64,000 nucleotides of DNA from Deltaproteobacteria bacterium (GCA_016234935.1 JACRNL010000004.1:1-64000); one strand, 5' to 3'. Shown: positions 17,828 to 27,499, counted from the stretch's first letter. Numbers and translations are program-made. The notes: generated by a model from the letters alone, not told the origin.

Positions 17828-18536
17828 CAGGGATTTAAGCGACCTGCGCCCGGTGAACATCACGCGCAGGTATCTGAAGTTCGCCGACGGATCCGTCCTC
17901 ATAGAAGCGGGCGACACCAAGGTCATCTGCACGGCCACCATTGAAGACAGGATACCGCCGTTCCTGAAGGGCACCGGCAAGGGCTGGCTGACGGCCGAGT
18001 ACTCCATGCTTCCCGGCTCTTCTGGCAAGAGGATACCGCGCGAGGCCGCCACAGGCCGCGTAGGCGGCAGGACGCACGAGATACAGCGCCTCATCGGCAG
18101 GAGCCTGCGCGCCGCGTTTGACCTCTCAGCCCTCGGCGAAAGGACCGTGACCGTAGACTGCGACGTGGTGCAGGCCGACGGCGGCACGCGGTGCGCGTCC
18201 ATCACAGGGGCCTATATAGCCGTCATGGACGCGCTTTCGACCTTGACGGCCAAAGGCATTTTAAACTCGATACCGGCGGTGGATTCGGTCTGCGCCGTGA
18301 GCGTGGGCATGGTCAAGGGCAGGGCCTGCCTCGACCTCAACTACGCCGAGGATTCCGGCGCCGAGGTTGACATGAACGTCATCATGACCGGCTCCGGCCA
18401 GTTCGTCGAGGTGCAGGGCACAGCCGAGAGCGCGCCGTTTAAAAGGCGCGAGATGGACTCGCTTATCGACCTTGCCGTAAAGGGGTGCGCGGAGCTGACG
18501 CGCCTGCAGACGGCGGCGCTTAATAAACTATTATAA
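17793..18536 (+). CDS. rph: Ribonuclease PH
   Basis: 247 residues. [75 protein letters not shown] and [15 protein letters not shown] are the standard RNase PH blocks, including the phosphate-site arginines. It trims tRNA 3' ends phosphorolytically. The start is GTG inside the end of the amidase gene. rdgB follows 21 bp downstream, a common rph-rdgB pairing. Confidence 0.96.
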   Translation: MTEDRQDKRPDNRDLSDLRPVNITRRYLKFADGSVLIEAGDTKVICTATIEDRIPPFLKGTGKGWLTAEYSMLPGSSGKRIPREAATGRVGGRTHEIQRLIGRSLRAAFDLSALGERTVTVDCDVVQADGGTRCASITGAYIAVMDALSTLTAKGILNSIPAVDSVCAVSVGMVKGRACLDLNYAEDSGAEVDMNVIMTGSGQFVEVQGTAESAPFKRREMDSLIDLAVKGCAELTRLQTAALNKLL

Positions 18537-18557
18537 AAAAAGGAATATGGAACCGGC

Positions 18558-19160
18558 ATGAAGAAGATAATAATCGCAACGAGAAACAGGGCGAAAGCCG
18601 AGGAGATAAGGCAGATACTCGGCCCTGGATTCGAGATAGAAACGCTCCTTGACCATCCGGACATAGCGCTGCGCCCGGAAACAGGCACCACCTTCAAGAT
18701 GAACGCCCTTGCAAAGGCGCGCTACGTCGCATTGAAGACGCGCATTGCCACCATCGCCGACGACTCCGGCCTTGAGGTGGACGCCCTCGGCCTTCGCCCG
18801 GGCATCTTTTCCGCAAGGTTTGCCGGCCCTAACGCCACCGACAAGGAAAATGTCGACAAGCTCCTCCATGAGCTTGAGCGCCTGACCGCGCCCGCGAGGA
18901 GACAGGCGCGCTTCAGGTGCATCATAGCCTACGTAGAGCAGGGGAAGGGCGAAGTGACCTTTGAAGGGAACCTGAAAGGCGCCATAGCCCTTGAACCCAA
19001 AGGCGAAAACGGCTTCGGCTACGACCCGGTATTCCTCCTGCCGGAAAGGGGCAAGACGCTTGCCGAGCTTGCCGCCGAAGAGAAAAACGCCATAAGCCAC
19101 AGGGCCGAGGCGCTAAAAAGACTCAAAAAATGGCTTGAATACGGGTTCAGCGAGGAGTAA
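18558..19160 (+). CDS. rdgB: RdgB/HAM1 non-canonical purine NTP pyrophosphatase
   Basis: 200 residues. IIIATRNRAKAEEIRQIL, IADDSGLEVDAL, PGIFSARFAG, GYDPVFLLPE and SHRAEALKRL are the HAM1 motifs. It hydrolyses ITP, dITP and XTP to monophosphates. Cotranscribed with rph. Confidence 0.95.
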   Translation: MKKIIIATRNRAKAEEIRQILGPGFEIETLLDHPDIALRPETGTTFKMNALAKARYVALKTRIATIADDSGLEVDALGLRPGIFSARFAGPNATDKENVDKLLHELERLTAPARRQARFRCIIAYVEQGKGEVTFEGNLKGAIALEPKGENGFGYDPVFLLPERGKTLAELAAEEKNAISHRAEALKRLKKWLEYGFSEE

Positions 19161-19218
19161 GGAAAAGGATGTAAGATTTTAATCAAGCCCATCATTAATT
19201 TTTTCAACCATTTACTGC

Positions 19219-19395
19219 CGTGTTCACACAGGGAATTATACCAAACAAATGCCTGCCCGCAAACCACGCCCATGAGCTGATATATATCCCTTTTTCAGAC
19301 ACGGGCTTGGAGCTTGTGCAGCCGGACATGAAGCTCGCCATCAACAAAATCGCCGTTGAATCCTCTTCCAAAAAACGCGGAAATAGACCTTGACA
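19219..19395 (+). CDS. Uncertain short ORF in the rdgB-csp gap
   Basis: The 404-bp gap after rdgB holds a frame from GTG 19219 encoding about 58 residues (FTQGIIPNKCLPANHAHELIYIPFSD...). No ribosome site is evident and no family is recognised. It may be a remnant. The rest of the gap is the cold-shock promoter, its leader and a family F repeat. Confidence 0.15.
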
Positions 19396-19418
19396 TGACA
19401 CGTCTTTTCCATTAAACT
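19390..19418 (+). promoter_or_regulatory. Sigma-70 promoter with long leader for the cold-shock gene
   Basis: TTGACA, 17-bp spacer, TAAACT. The start near 19425 leaves about 140 nt of untranslated leader, typical of cspA-type mRNAs whose leader folds in a temperature-dependent way. Confidence 0.65.
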
Positions 19419-19564
19419 TACGCTTGAAATAAGTTGCGGATGGTTTTGTGCGTCAGGCAGACAAGGCGTTCAGTTGAAGTCCCTGAAGGGCACAAAACCC
19501 CTTGAAGGGGCTGAGCCCCATGAAACTTATGAAATAAAATCTGTGAAAAAGGAGGATGTGCGCG

Positions 19565-19765
19565 ATGCCTTCAGGAAAAGTAAAATGGTTTAACGAGTCT
19601 AAGGGGTTTGGATTTATCGAGCAGGATTCCGGTGACGATATTTTTGTCCACTATAGTTCGATTAAGGGTGATGGATTCAAGACCCTGAAAGAAGGCCAGA
19701 GGGTCGATTACGAAGTCACAACGGGCCCCAAAGGGCTCAAGGCCGAAAATGTCATCCCGAGCTGA
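19565..19765 (+). CDS. Cold-shock domain protein
   Basis: 66 residues from the ATG at 19565 (AAAGGAGG upstream). [30 protein letters not shown] contains RNP1 (KGFGFI) and RNP2 (DIFVHY). It is a CspA-family RNA chaperone. The gene is monocistronic with its own promoter and a strong terminator. Confidence 0.95.
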   Translation: MPSGKVKWFNESKGFGFIEQDSGDDIFVHYSSIKGDGFKTLKEGQRVDYEVTTGPKGLKAENVIPS

Positions 19766-19787
19766 AGTTTTCTGAAAAGAGACCATA

Positions 19788-19824
19788 AAAGGCCTTCATC
19801 CTTGCGGATGGAGGCCTTTTTTTT
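19788..19824 (+). terminator. Terminator after the cold-shock gene
   Basis: AAAGGCCTTCATC-CTTGCG-GATGGAGGCCTTTTTTTT, a stem with a long T run. Confidence 0.92.
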
Positions 19825-19937
19825 CTTTCATGCTTTTTTTAAAAAATAATCAGGCTCGCGCTTGCGCGTCTCTTATATTTAATCTATTTGAAGGGGCTGA
19901 ACCCCTCTCGTGGAAACAGAGTTCAGGAGGCCTGCAC

Positions 19938-21086
19938 ATGGAAGAAAAAATGGTCATGGACGTCGTTCCGGGGCTTGAAGGCATCCCGGCCGCGGAGTCG
20001 GCCATCAGCTTCATAGACGGCGAGGCCGGAAAACTCGAATACCGGGGCATCTCAATAGAAACCCTGGCTGAAAAAAGCACCTTCCTTGAAACGGCCTATC
20101 TTCTCCTTTTCGGGAAACTTCCGGGCAGGGCGGAACTCGCAAGGTGGCAAAACGACATAGTCTTCCACACGAGGCTGAAGCTCAAGATTTTAAGGATGAT
20201 GGAATACCTTCCGGAGGGCGGCCACCCCATGCACTACCTTCAGGCCGTCACGTCCGTGCTCGGCATGTATTACCCGGCAAGGGACACGCTGGACCCGGAG
20301 GCACGCTACTGGTCGGCCGTGCGCCTCATCGCGAAGATGCCGACCATCGCGGCGGCCTGCCACCGCCTGCGCCACGGCGATGCGCCCATAAATCCGAGAA
20401 ACGACCTCTCCTTTGCCGCCAACTTCTACTGGATGCTCTTTGAGGTCGAACCCTCCCCGCTCATTGAAAAAATATTGGACGTTATACTCATCCTTCACGC
20501 CGACCACACCATGAACGCATCCACCTTCAGCGCGCGCGTCGTGGGGTCAACGCTTGCCGACCCCTACACCGTCGTCTCTTCGGCCATCGGCACCCTTTCC
20601 GGCCCGCTGCACGGCGGCGCAAATGAAGAGGTCATGCGCATGATAGGCGAGATAGGCTCAAAGGAAAACGTCCAACCCTACATCGAAGGCAAGCTCGCGA
20701 GAAAAGAGAAGATAATGGGCGTGGGGCACAGGGTATACAGGACAGGCGACCCGCGCGGCGCGGTCTTGAAGACCTACATAAAAAAGCTCTGCGAGACCGG
20801 CAACGTGGACAAAAAGACCATAGATATCTCCGAGGAAATAGAACGGGTAGTCGGCGAAAAACTCGCACAGAAGAAGCTCCATCCGAACGTTGACTTCCAC
20901 TCCGGCATCGTCTTTGACGCCATCTGCATTCCAATTGACCTCTACACGCCGGTCTTCGCTATGGGCCGCGTTGCCGGGTGGCTCGCGCACTGGATGGAAC
21001 AGTTGAAAACCAACCGCATCTACCGTCCCACGCAGAAGTACACGGGACTGAGGGAGCAGCCATATGTGCCGATAGATAAAAGGTGA
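19938..21086 (+). CDS. Citrate synthase
   Basis: 382 residues from the ATG at 19938, set by AGGAGG; the 36 upstream codons in the track overlap a family F repeat and are not coding. Blocks of citrate synthases: YRGISIETLAEKSTF, LILHADHTMNAST, SGPLHGGANEEVM, GVGHRVYRTGDPRG and NVDFHSGIVFDAI. His of LHADH and HGG, and Asp of VDFHSG, are the catalytic set. It condenses oxaloacetate and acetyl-CoA; a 2-methylcitrate synthase of the same family is an alternative. Confidence 0.92.
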   Translation: MEEKMVMDVVPGLEGIPAAESAISFIDGEAGKLEYRGISIETLAEKSTFLETAYLLLFGKLPGRAELARWQNDIVFHTRLKLKILRMMEYLPEGGHPMHYLQAVTSVLGMYYPARDTLDPEARYWSAVRLIAKMPTIAAACHRLRHGDAPINPRNDLSFAANFYWMLFEVEPSPLIEKILDVILILHADHTMNASTFSARVVGSTLADPYTVVSSAIGTLSGPLHGGANEEVMRMIGEIGSKENVQPYIEGKLARKEKIMGVGHRVYRTGDPRGAVLKTYIKKLCETGNVDKKTIDISEEIERVVGEKLAQKKLHPNVDFHSGIVFDAICIPIDLYTPVFAMGRVAGWLAHWMEQLKTNRIYRPTQKYTGLREQPYVPIDKR

Positions 21087-21239
21087 TATTAATAACACCG
21101 GAAGATGTGTTATTTGTGGTTTTAACGCAAGCTCCGGCGCCATCTCAAATTCCCTCAGCCCCTTCAAGGGGATTTCGTAATTGACCTTTTTTCTCATAAG
21201 TAGACCGCCTTCTTATTTTATTATCAAAGGAAAAACACC

Positions 21240-22133
21240 ATTACTAATCTAAAATTTTTCTTTGCCGCGCTCTCGCTTCTTTTTCTCGCAAGCGGCTGCG
21301 TGAGCAGCAGGTACTTACAGGTGCCCGGCATGAAAGAGGTTCTGCTGCCTGAACTCACCGGGCGCATGAAGACCAGGCGCGTCGTCTTCATCGGCGAGGT
21401 GCATTCCAGAAGCTCTCACCACGAGAAGCAGCTCCAGATAATCCAGGCCCTGCACGAGGCCGGCTTCCCCATGGCCATTGGCCTTGAGATGTTTCGCTCA
21501 GGCAGCCAGAAGGATATCGACAAGTGGCTCTCCGGCCAGATGGACGACGACGCGTTTTTAAAGGTCTACTACGATAACTGGCAGATCGAATGGCCGCAAT
21601 ACAGGGCAATCTTCCTTTACGCAAAGCAAAACCAAATACCGCTTGTCGGGCTGAACATCCCCTGGAGCATCATCCGGCAGGTCGTTAAGGGCGGCGTAAA
21701 ATCCTTAAAACCCGAAGACAGCGCCGGACTGGCGGATATTACCTGCAGCGACGCCGATGCCCGCTACCGGCGTCTCATAAAGGACGCCATGGACGAGCAC
21801 GGCAAACACGGAGAGAAGTCCGGCTCCAAAGACTACGTCTTTGATAACTTCTGCGAGGCGCAGATGGTCTGGGACATTTCCATGGCGCGGCGCATCGCCG
21901 GATACCTGAAGGAAAATCCGGATAAAAATATGGTAGTCCTCGCCGGAGGCGCGCATTCATGGAAACGGGGCATTCCCAAACAGCTCTCCCGCATCGCAGA
22001 CACAAGCCTTGACGCCGCATATATCACCCTGATGCCTGAAATGAACGACACCCTAACCACCGGCGACGTTACGCCGGAGGATACGGATTACATATGGACA
22101 GACCCGTGGGGCTGGCTGGACATCGGGGACTGA
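21240..22133 (+). CDS. ChaN-like heme-binding lipoprotein family protein, probable ATT start
   Basis: The track begins at a GTG (21300) just after a lipobox. Upstream in frame is TNLKFFFAALSLLFLASGC, a complete lipoprotein signal with LASGC, and no ATG, GTG or TTG exists before the stop at 21201. The only plausible start is ATT at 21240, with AAGGA upstream. The mature protein has the ChaN/DUF399 features VVFIGEVHSRSSHHEKQLQII, IGLEMFRSGSQ and VLAGGAHSWKRGIP. E. coli-type relatives bind heme or act in iron handling; the function here is inferred. Confidence 0.8.
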   Translation: MTNLKFFFAALSLLFLASGCVSSRYLQVPGMKEVLLPELTGRMKTRRVVFIGEVHSRSSHHEKQLQIIQALHEAGFPMAIGLEMFRSGSQKDIDKWLSGQMDDDAFLKVYYDNWQIEWPQYRAIFLYAKQNQIPLVGLNIPWSIIRQVVKGGVKSLKPEDSAGLADITCSDADARYRRLIKDAMDEHGKHGEKSGSKDYVFDNFCEAQMVWDISMARRIAGYLKENPDKNMVVLAGGAHSWKRGIPKQLSRIADTSLDAAYITLMPEMNDTLTTGDVTPEDTDYIWTDPWGWLDIGD

Positions 22134-22208
22134 CAGGAAAGGACGGACAGTAAAAAGAATATCCTCAACCGATGCTGACATTTGCAAAACATCACAAATC
22201 CCTCAACG

Positions 22209-22248
22209 CTAAAACGGCCTCTCCCCTTAAGGGGAGAGGCCGTTTTAG
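22209..22248. terminator. Perfect 40-bp palindrome, bidirectional terminator
   Basis: CTAAAACGGCCTCTCCCCTT is followed immediately by its exact inverse. It lies between the convergent ChaN-like and caspase genes and has A/T tracts on both sides, so it can end both transcripts. Confidence 0.8.
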
Positions 22249-22255
22249 CAAAGTA

Positions 22256-25168
22256 TTACCTGCTAACCGCCACCGGGAAGTCCGATACCGTGGCGGGTTT
22301 CGTGGTCGTGGGAGTCTGGCTGCCTTTGGTCAGCTCCTTTACCCTTTCAGAGATATACAGGTCGAGCATGTTGACGCTTATCTTGCCCTTTCCCGTGTAG
22401 TCGGCCTTGCCGTTTAACCCCTCTACAAGGGCCTTTGTAAAGGCGCCATTGCCCCAGGCCGCATTTTCAAGAGAGTACTGGTTGCCGGTGGAAGACGCAA
22501 AGACAACGGCGCCGTTTTCCGCGCTTGACAGCTCGTTGACAACGGCGTTTATGTCGGCTATGCCCCTTCTCGTGCCCATGATGTTGCCTGAGTGGCATGT
22601 GTCAACGAAAAGGACGGTCTTGCCGGCAAGCGACGCCACCGTGTTCTTTATGTCGGAGAAGGCGACGGCCGTGCGCTTCAGCTTGTCCGTCTGCACGCCT
22701 ACCGGCAGATAGTAATATACGCCGCTTGAGTCGTTCACGCCGTGGCCTGATAAAAAGACCATTGCAACGTCTTTGCTGGTGGTCTCGCGCTGTATCCATT
22801 CAAGGCCGTCAAGTATCTCGTCCTTCGTGGCGGTTTCGTCCGTAAGAACCTTTACAGCTACGTCGCGGTATATGCCGTCCTTCTGCCTTGAAAGCGCGTC
22901 GGCAAAATCCTGGGCGTCCTTGGAGGCAAGGACAAGGGTCAGATTCTTGTCGTGATATTTGCTGACCCCGATGGCAAGGACGTATAACTTTGGCTTTATG
23001 ATGAAATCATCACCGCTCGCCGTGCCTGACCATTTGATCCGCACTGTGGCGGGCTCGCTTGAGGTGAAGCGGTTTTCAGCTATTATGGATATCTCCGAGT
23101 CCTTATCCGGCAGGGCGACCTGCATCTCCCTGACGTCTTTATCTTTATCCCTGGCAACTACCTGAACGCCCTTTTGCATGGCAACCGGCCTGCCGTCAAC
23201 AAGGGCCTTTACGCCCGTGACAGGCTCGCCCGAAGGAGACCTGACGGCATACCTTACGGTTATGACTTTTGAAGATACCGCCTGAGAGTCCCTCGGCTCA
23301 AGAATGGTCACAATGGGCGGAAGCGCCTTTTCAATGGAGACCTGCTGAGTCCGTTTCCCTGATTCTTCGTTGGCAAGCCTTATGGCCGCGGCTTCGTCAA
23401 GCGTCGTCAATACCTTTGCAACCACGTCGGCCCTGTAGAAGGTCGACCTGAACCTTCCGGCCGGGAAGAAGTCGGCGGCCTGGTCTTTGCCGTTGTTGAT
23501 ATGCCAGCCGATGAGGTCGTCAGCGCCGGAGGATGCGTCGTAGTAGCCGGACGGAGTCCACACGACCCATCTCTTCCTGTCGCCGTGCGGGAAAAAGGAC
23601 AACATCTCCTTCCCGTCGGTCATCCTGTACCATCTTATGGTGCCGTCCCCGAAGGCGGCCACAGCCGCCTTGCCGTTTCCGGAGATGTTCACAGCCCACG
23701 CCGCGCTCGGCGTGTCGGCCTCCCATCTCTGGGCGCCGCTCCTGTCAAACAGGCGGACCCGCCATTCCGTGCCGAGCAAAAACGACTGGCCGTCCTGCGC
23801 GACGGCAAGGCTCCTTGAGCGGTCGTTCGCCTCGACGTCTAATTTGCGTCCGTTAAGTTCGGGGCCGAGAACGTTCTTCCAGTTAGTGACGTTTATGCCG
23901 TCCGCGTATGCCAATGGCTGAGAAAGCGTCTCGGCAGGCGGCGTGCCCGCGTCCGTGAGGACGCGATCCTTAATGGAAAAACGCGCCTGCGATTCGCCCC
24001 ACAACTCATAGCCGAACTGCACGGTCATGCCGTCGTTTGACAGCATCAGCCCTTTTTTGTTCTCCCTGTAATCCGCGATGAAGGGGGGCTGATAGACAAC
24101 CCTTTTGCCGCTTGCGTCATAGACGCCGAAGGCCGGGTCATAGGAACCATAGGCTATGCCTCCGTTATTAAGGCCGACGATGTGTCTGATGGAATTTTCA
24201 GCGGCGCTCAGGTCCGTATGGCTTCTCCTGCCCGCGTCCGCCCATTTGCGGATGATGAACCAGCCCCACAGCGCTTTGCCGGCGTAGAGATGCCGCCCGT
24301 CCGCGGACCATGCAGTCACGGCCAGATTGCCGTTGGTTAAGTCGGACGTGTCCGGCGAGTAGAGATGCGAGAGGTCCTTTCCTGAAAGGACGTTGACCTT
24401 GAGACTGTCGTTGAAACCAACCGAGATCTTGCTGCCGTCAGGGGAAAAAGCCGTTGAAAAAACCTGCCCGGCGTCAGGAGGCTTTACCTTTATAATGAGT
24501 TTTAATGCCGGATAAGCAGACTCGTCGATTTCATAAAGCCGCACATAGCCGTCATAGCAGGCGGTGACCAGACGGTTATTGGCGTCGAAGTCTGCCCAGC
24601 TGCTCCGTTCATCATAAGCAGTGTCCTCGCCCACGAGCTTGTAATCAACCGCGCGCCACACCTTGACGCCGTAGCTGCCGAGGGAGGCCGCCAGATACCT
24701 GCCGTCTTTTGAATAAACAAGGTTGAATGTCACGTTGGGAAGCCCGGCTATTCTCTTTATAAGCGCTCCGGTTTCCCTGTCGAAGAAATAAATATAGCTT
24801 TTACCTTCCCAATCCCATCCGGTCCAGCCGCCTGCGGCTATCGTTCGGCCGTCGGGCGAGATGGCCGCGGAGTACAGCTTTCCTTCGTTGCCCTCGCCAA
24901 GCGGCGGCCTTATTATCTTCAAGAGCTTCCCCGTGGGGAGGTCCCACACCCTTATGGTCTTGTCGTCGGATGCGGTCACGAGGAAACGGTTCATGGAATC
25001 AACGCCTATCCTCGAAATGGTGGCTGTGTGCATGCCGGTCTCTATGCGAAGGACAGGCTCAGCCGGAGGCTCCCCTGCCCCTGCCGCCATCGGCCAGGCG
25101 GCCAGGGCAATAAAAAAGGCAACCCATAGGAAAATTTGTCTTGCAAAAAAAGACGCCGCCTTATTCAT
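22256..25168 (-). CDS. Secreted WD40-repeat protein with caspase-like (C14) domain
   Basis: 970 residues. A signal peptide (IFLWVAFFIALAAWPMAAGAG) is followed by WD40-type repeats over about 40-530 (VTASDDKTIRVWDLPTGKLL, AISPDGRTIAAGG, AFSPDGSKISVGF). A linker with an Ig-like segment (about 610-700) leads to a C-terminal caspase fold. There MVFLSGHGVNDSSGVYYYLP supplies the catalytic His and VLFVDTCHSGNIMGTRRG the Cys, so it looks active. It belongs to the metacaspase/orthocaspase group and would act in the periplasm. The DUF4384 gene lies 36 bp upstream in the same operon. Confidence 0.85.
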   Translation of the reverse strand: MNKAASFFARQIFLWVAFFIALAAWPMAAGAGEPPAEPVLRIETGMHTATISRIGVDSMNRFLVTASDDKTIRVWDLPTGKLLKIIRPPLGEGNEGKLYSAAISPDGRTIAAGGWTGWDWEGKSYIYFFDRETGALIKRIAGLPNVTFNLVYSKDGRYLAASLGSYGVKVWRAVDYKLVGEDTAYDERSSWADFDANNRLVTACYDGYVRLYEIDESAYPALKLIIKVKPPDAGQVFSTAFSPDGSKISVGFNDSLKVNVLSGKDLSHLYSPDTSDLTNGNLAVTAWSADGRHLYAGKALWGWFIIRKWADAGRRSHTDLSAAENSIRHIVGLNNGGIAYGSYDPAFGVYDASGKRVVYQPPFIADYRENKKGLMLSNDGMTVQFGYELWGESQARFSIKDRVLTDAGTPPAETLSQPLAYADGINVTNWKNVLGPELNGRKLDVEANDRSRSLAVAQDGQSFLLGTEWRVRLFDRSGAQRWEADTPSAAWAVNISGNGKAAVAAFGDGTIRWYRMTDGKEMLSFFPHGDRKRWVVWTPSGYYDASSGADDLIGWHINNGKDQAADFFPAGRFRSTFYRADVVAKVLTTLDEAAAIRLANEESGKRTQQVSIEKALPPIVTILEPRDSQAVSSKVITVRYAVRSPSGEPVTGVKALVDGRPVAMQKGVQVVARDKDKDVREMQVALPDKDSEISIIAENRFTSSEPATVRIKWSGTASGDDFIIKPKLYVLAIGVSKYHDKNLTLVLASKDAQDFADALSRQKDGIYRDVAVKVLTDETATKDEILDGLEWIQRETTSKDVAMVFLSGHGVNDSSGVYYYLPVGVQTDKLKRTAVAFSDIKNTVASLAGKTVLFVDTCHSGNIMGTRRGIADINAVVNELSSAENGAVVFASSTGNQYSLENAAWGNGAFTKALVEGLNGKADYTGKGKISVNMLDLYISERVKELTKGSQTPTTTKPATVSDFPVAVSR

Positions 25169-25204
25169 GGCATTCTCCTTGTTTTAAACTGCCCGGCCGG
25201 CCCG

Positions 25205-26092
25205 TTACCGCTTTTCAGTCTTTACCGCGGACTTTTCCTCGACAAACTCGGACGCCTGCGCCTTTCCTCCGGCGGTCTTTTCCAGTATCTTCACGCCGCG
25301 CGTCCTTGCGCCTATGTCCTTTGACTCGGTCAGGACTTCGTATACGCCGGCAACAGGCTTCAGGGCAAGCTCGCCCAGAGGGGCCGAGCTTGCGTAGAGC
25401 GTTACCTCCTCGGAGCCGAACGGCGGGGTCACTTCAAGGGTGAACCTGTCATTGCCTGACGGTACCTCGTAGACAACGCCGCCGTTAAAGTAGTTGTCGC
25501 TCCTGAACGGGTTGGGAAGCAGCTGAATGACGTTGCCGCCGGCGTCTTTATAGATTATGCGCGCGTAAAAGGGCTTGTTGCCCTTTATGTAGACCTTTAC
25601 ATCCTGCCCCTGGCCGTATTCCTTTTTGTCCGTCCAGAGCCGGACGGTCAGCGGGGCCAGGGGGTCGTCAATGAACCCTTGGGCCTTTGGATTTTGAGAG
25701 ACGCTTACCGCCTTTTCGTCGGGGATGACCTCTGCCTTTACCTTGACACGGTAACACTCGCCGAGGGTATCGTCCCTGTACCAGCCCTTTTCAAGCTCAT
25801 TTAATATCCTGACCGACGCGCTGGCGTAGGCGTCCACAAGGTCTTTTTCAATGGCGTAGTTCTTTACGCTGGTTTCGGTCTTTATGTATGTAAGTGCGGA
25901 TTCTGCGGCCTTCCTCTTGGCGTCGGCAACGGCGATATCTTCCGTTTGTTTCCGTGATTTGTCGTCGCCCATACAGGCGTAGCCGCTTGCCACGACGATG
26001 CTCGATTGCGCCGCGTGAAGGGCCGTGCCCCCGAGCAAAAGAACGCATATCGCTTGCAGGAATATTTTCACATGGAATACGCGGGATGTCAT
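25205..26092 (-). CDS. DUF4384-domain exported protein
   Basis: 295 residues with a signal peptide (IFLQAICVLLLGGTALHA). The N-terminal half (ASGYACMGDDKSRKQTEDIAVADAKRKAAESA) resembles LPP20/FlgT-like domains. The C-terminal half (VRLWTDKKEYGQGQDVKVYIKGNKPFYARIIYKDAGG) is DUF4384. DUF4384 proteins are often found beside caspase-like or protein kinase genes, as here. It is the first gene of a pair with the WD40-caspase gene. An AAAGGAGG site precedes the start. Confidence 0.75.
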   Translation of the reverse strand: MTSRVFHVKIFLQAICVLLLGGTALHAAQSSIVVASGYACMGDDKSRKQTEDIAVADAKRKAAESALTYIKTETSVKNYAIEKDLVDAYASASVRILNELEKGWYRDDTLGECYRVKVKAEVIPDEKAVSVSQNPKAQGFIDDPLAPLTVRLWTDKKEYGQGQDVKVYIKGNKPFYARIIYKDAGGNVIQLLPNPFRSDNYFNGGVVYEVPSGNDRFTLEVTPPFGSEEVTLYASSAPLGELALKPVAGVYEVLTESKDIGARTRGVKILEKTAGGKAQASEFVEEKSAVKTEKR

Positions 26093-26165
26093 CTTTGCGC
26101 CTCCTTTCCTCGATAGAGACCCCCGATAAAAGCATTCGAGGGCAGGCTATTCGAGGACATGTTAT

Positions 26166-27302
26166 TTAAACCGCGGCTCCGTCATGCCGCTCCTCGCCGT
26201 CACGGTTTTCATCGAACAGCCTTCTGAACTCATCGGCGCAGTTCTCAAAGGCCTTGTATATGACCGGGTCGTGCCGGTCTTTTTCCTCCGCGATCATCCC
26301 GCACGCCGCGGCGTGGTCAATCGCCGCCTTATAGGGGCGTTTGCTTCTAAGGGCGTCGTAGATGTCGACTATATGGACTATGCGCCCCGTCATCGGGATA
26401 TCCTCCCCTTTAAGCCCTTGCGGATAGCCTTTGCCGTCCCATGACTCATGATGGGTCAGCGCGACCTCCTGGGCGGCCTTGAGTATCTCGGAATCGGAGT
26501 CCCGCAAAATCCCGGCGCCGATGGTCGTATGCGTTTTCATGATATCCATCTCCTCCGGCGTAAGCCTGCCCTGCTTGAGCAGGACAGCGTCGGGTATGCC
26601 TATCTTGCCCACGTCGTGCATGGGGCTTGCGAAGAATATCGCCTCCACCTGCGATTCCGTCAGGCCCAGATACCTCGCGAGGAGCTGTGAATAAAGGCTT
26701 ATCCTCTTTATGTGGCCGCCGGTTTCCTTGTCCCTGTATTCCGCCGCGAGGGTCAGGCGGTAGACCGTCTCGGTGTAGCCGTATTTTATCTTTTCAAAGG
26801 CCTTCTCAAGCTGGAGCGTCTTGCTTTCCACCTCGTGCTCGAGGGTCGCGCCGTGCTCAAGCAGATAGTCCTCGAACTTCTTGACCTTTAGAAGATTTTT
26901 CACCCTGACGTTGAACTCGGTCTCGTCCACGGGCTTGTTTAAAAGCTCGTCCGCGCCGCACTCAAGGCCCTTCACCTTGGAGGCCCTGTCCAGAAGCGAG
27001 GTGACGATAAGCACCGGTATATGCAGCGTCAGAGGATCGGCCTTCAGTCTCCTTGTGACCTCAAAGCCGTCCATGCCCGGCATGAGAACGTCGGTTATTA
27101 TAATATCGGGCCGGTATTTTGGCGCCTTTTCAATAGCCTCAAGGCCGTTGTTTACAAGGAGGCAGTCATACCCGGCTTCCTTTATGAGGTCGGCGTAGAC
27201 GGCAAGCATGAACTTGTCGTCGTCGGCCACAAGCACCCTGGGCTTTGACTTCTCGGCGGCATCCGCCGCCTTGTGTAAAATATCTTCTCTGTTTTTTTCC
27301 AT
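26166..27302 (-). CDS. Response regulator with HD-GYP c-di-GMP phosphodiesterase output
   Basis: 378 residues. Receiver domain (about 17-137: VLVADDDKFMLAV, DIIITDVLMPGMDGFEV, NKPVDE) then a coiled linker and an HD-GYP domain with MHDVGKIGIPD, THTTIGAGIL, LTHHESWDGKGYPQGLKGEDIP and VDIYDALRSKRPYK. The HD pair and GYP are intact, so c-di-GMP hydrolysis is expected. The cognate kinase is not adjacent. It is 73 bp upstream of the DUF4384-caspase pair on the same strand. Confidence 0.9.
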   Translation of the reverse strand: MEKNREDILHKAADAAEKSKPRVLVADDDKFMLAVYADLIKEAGYDCLLVNNGLEAIEKAPKYRPDIIITDVLMPGMDGFEVTRRLKADPLTLHIPVLIVTSLLDRASKVKGLECGADELLNKPVDETEFNVRVKNLLKVKKFEDYLLEHGATLEHEVESKTLQLEKAFEKIKYGYTETVYRLTLAAEYRDKETGGHIKRISLYSQLLARYLGLTESQVEAIFFASPMHDVGKIGIPDAVLLKQGRLTPEEMDIMKTHTTIGAGILRDSDSEILKAAQEVALTHHESWDGKGYPQGLKGEDIPMTGRIVHIVDIYDALRSKRPYKAAIDHAAACGMIAEEKDRHDPVIYKAFENCADEFRRLFDENRDGEERHDGAAV

Positions 27303-27470
27303 AGCCCTGCCTGGCGGATATTTAAATGCCGCGTGTCAGCGCGCAAATCAAGGTCATGCCTTAGATTATTACGAAGGATGCAATATGTCAAGAACGTGAT
27401 ATTTGTTACCGCCAATGAACGGGAGGATGAATTATGCTGTATCCAGCCTGCGCAGAACGCCGCCAATTGC

Positions 27471-27499
27471 TTGACACAAAGGGATTCTTTGACTATGAT
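27471..27499 (+). promoter_or_regulatory. Near-consensus promoter overlapping the M23 peptidase ATG
   Basis: TTGACA, 17-bp spacer, TATGAT. The -10 overlaps the ATG at 27495, so transcripts from it would start near 27506 and could only use a downstream start (TTG 27531). Confidence 0.5.
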
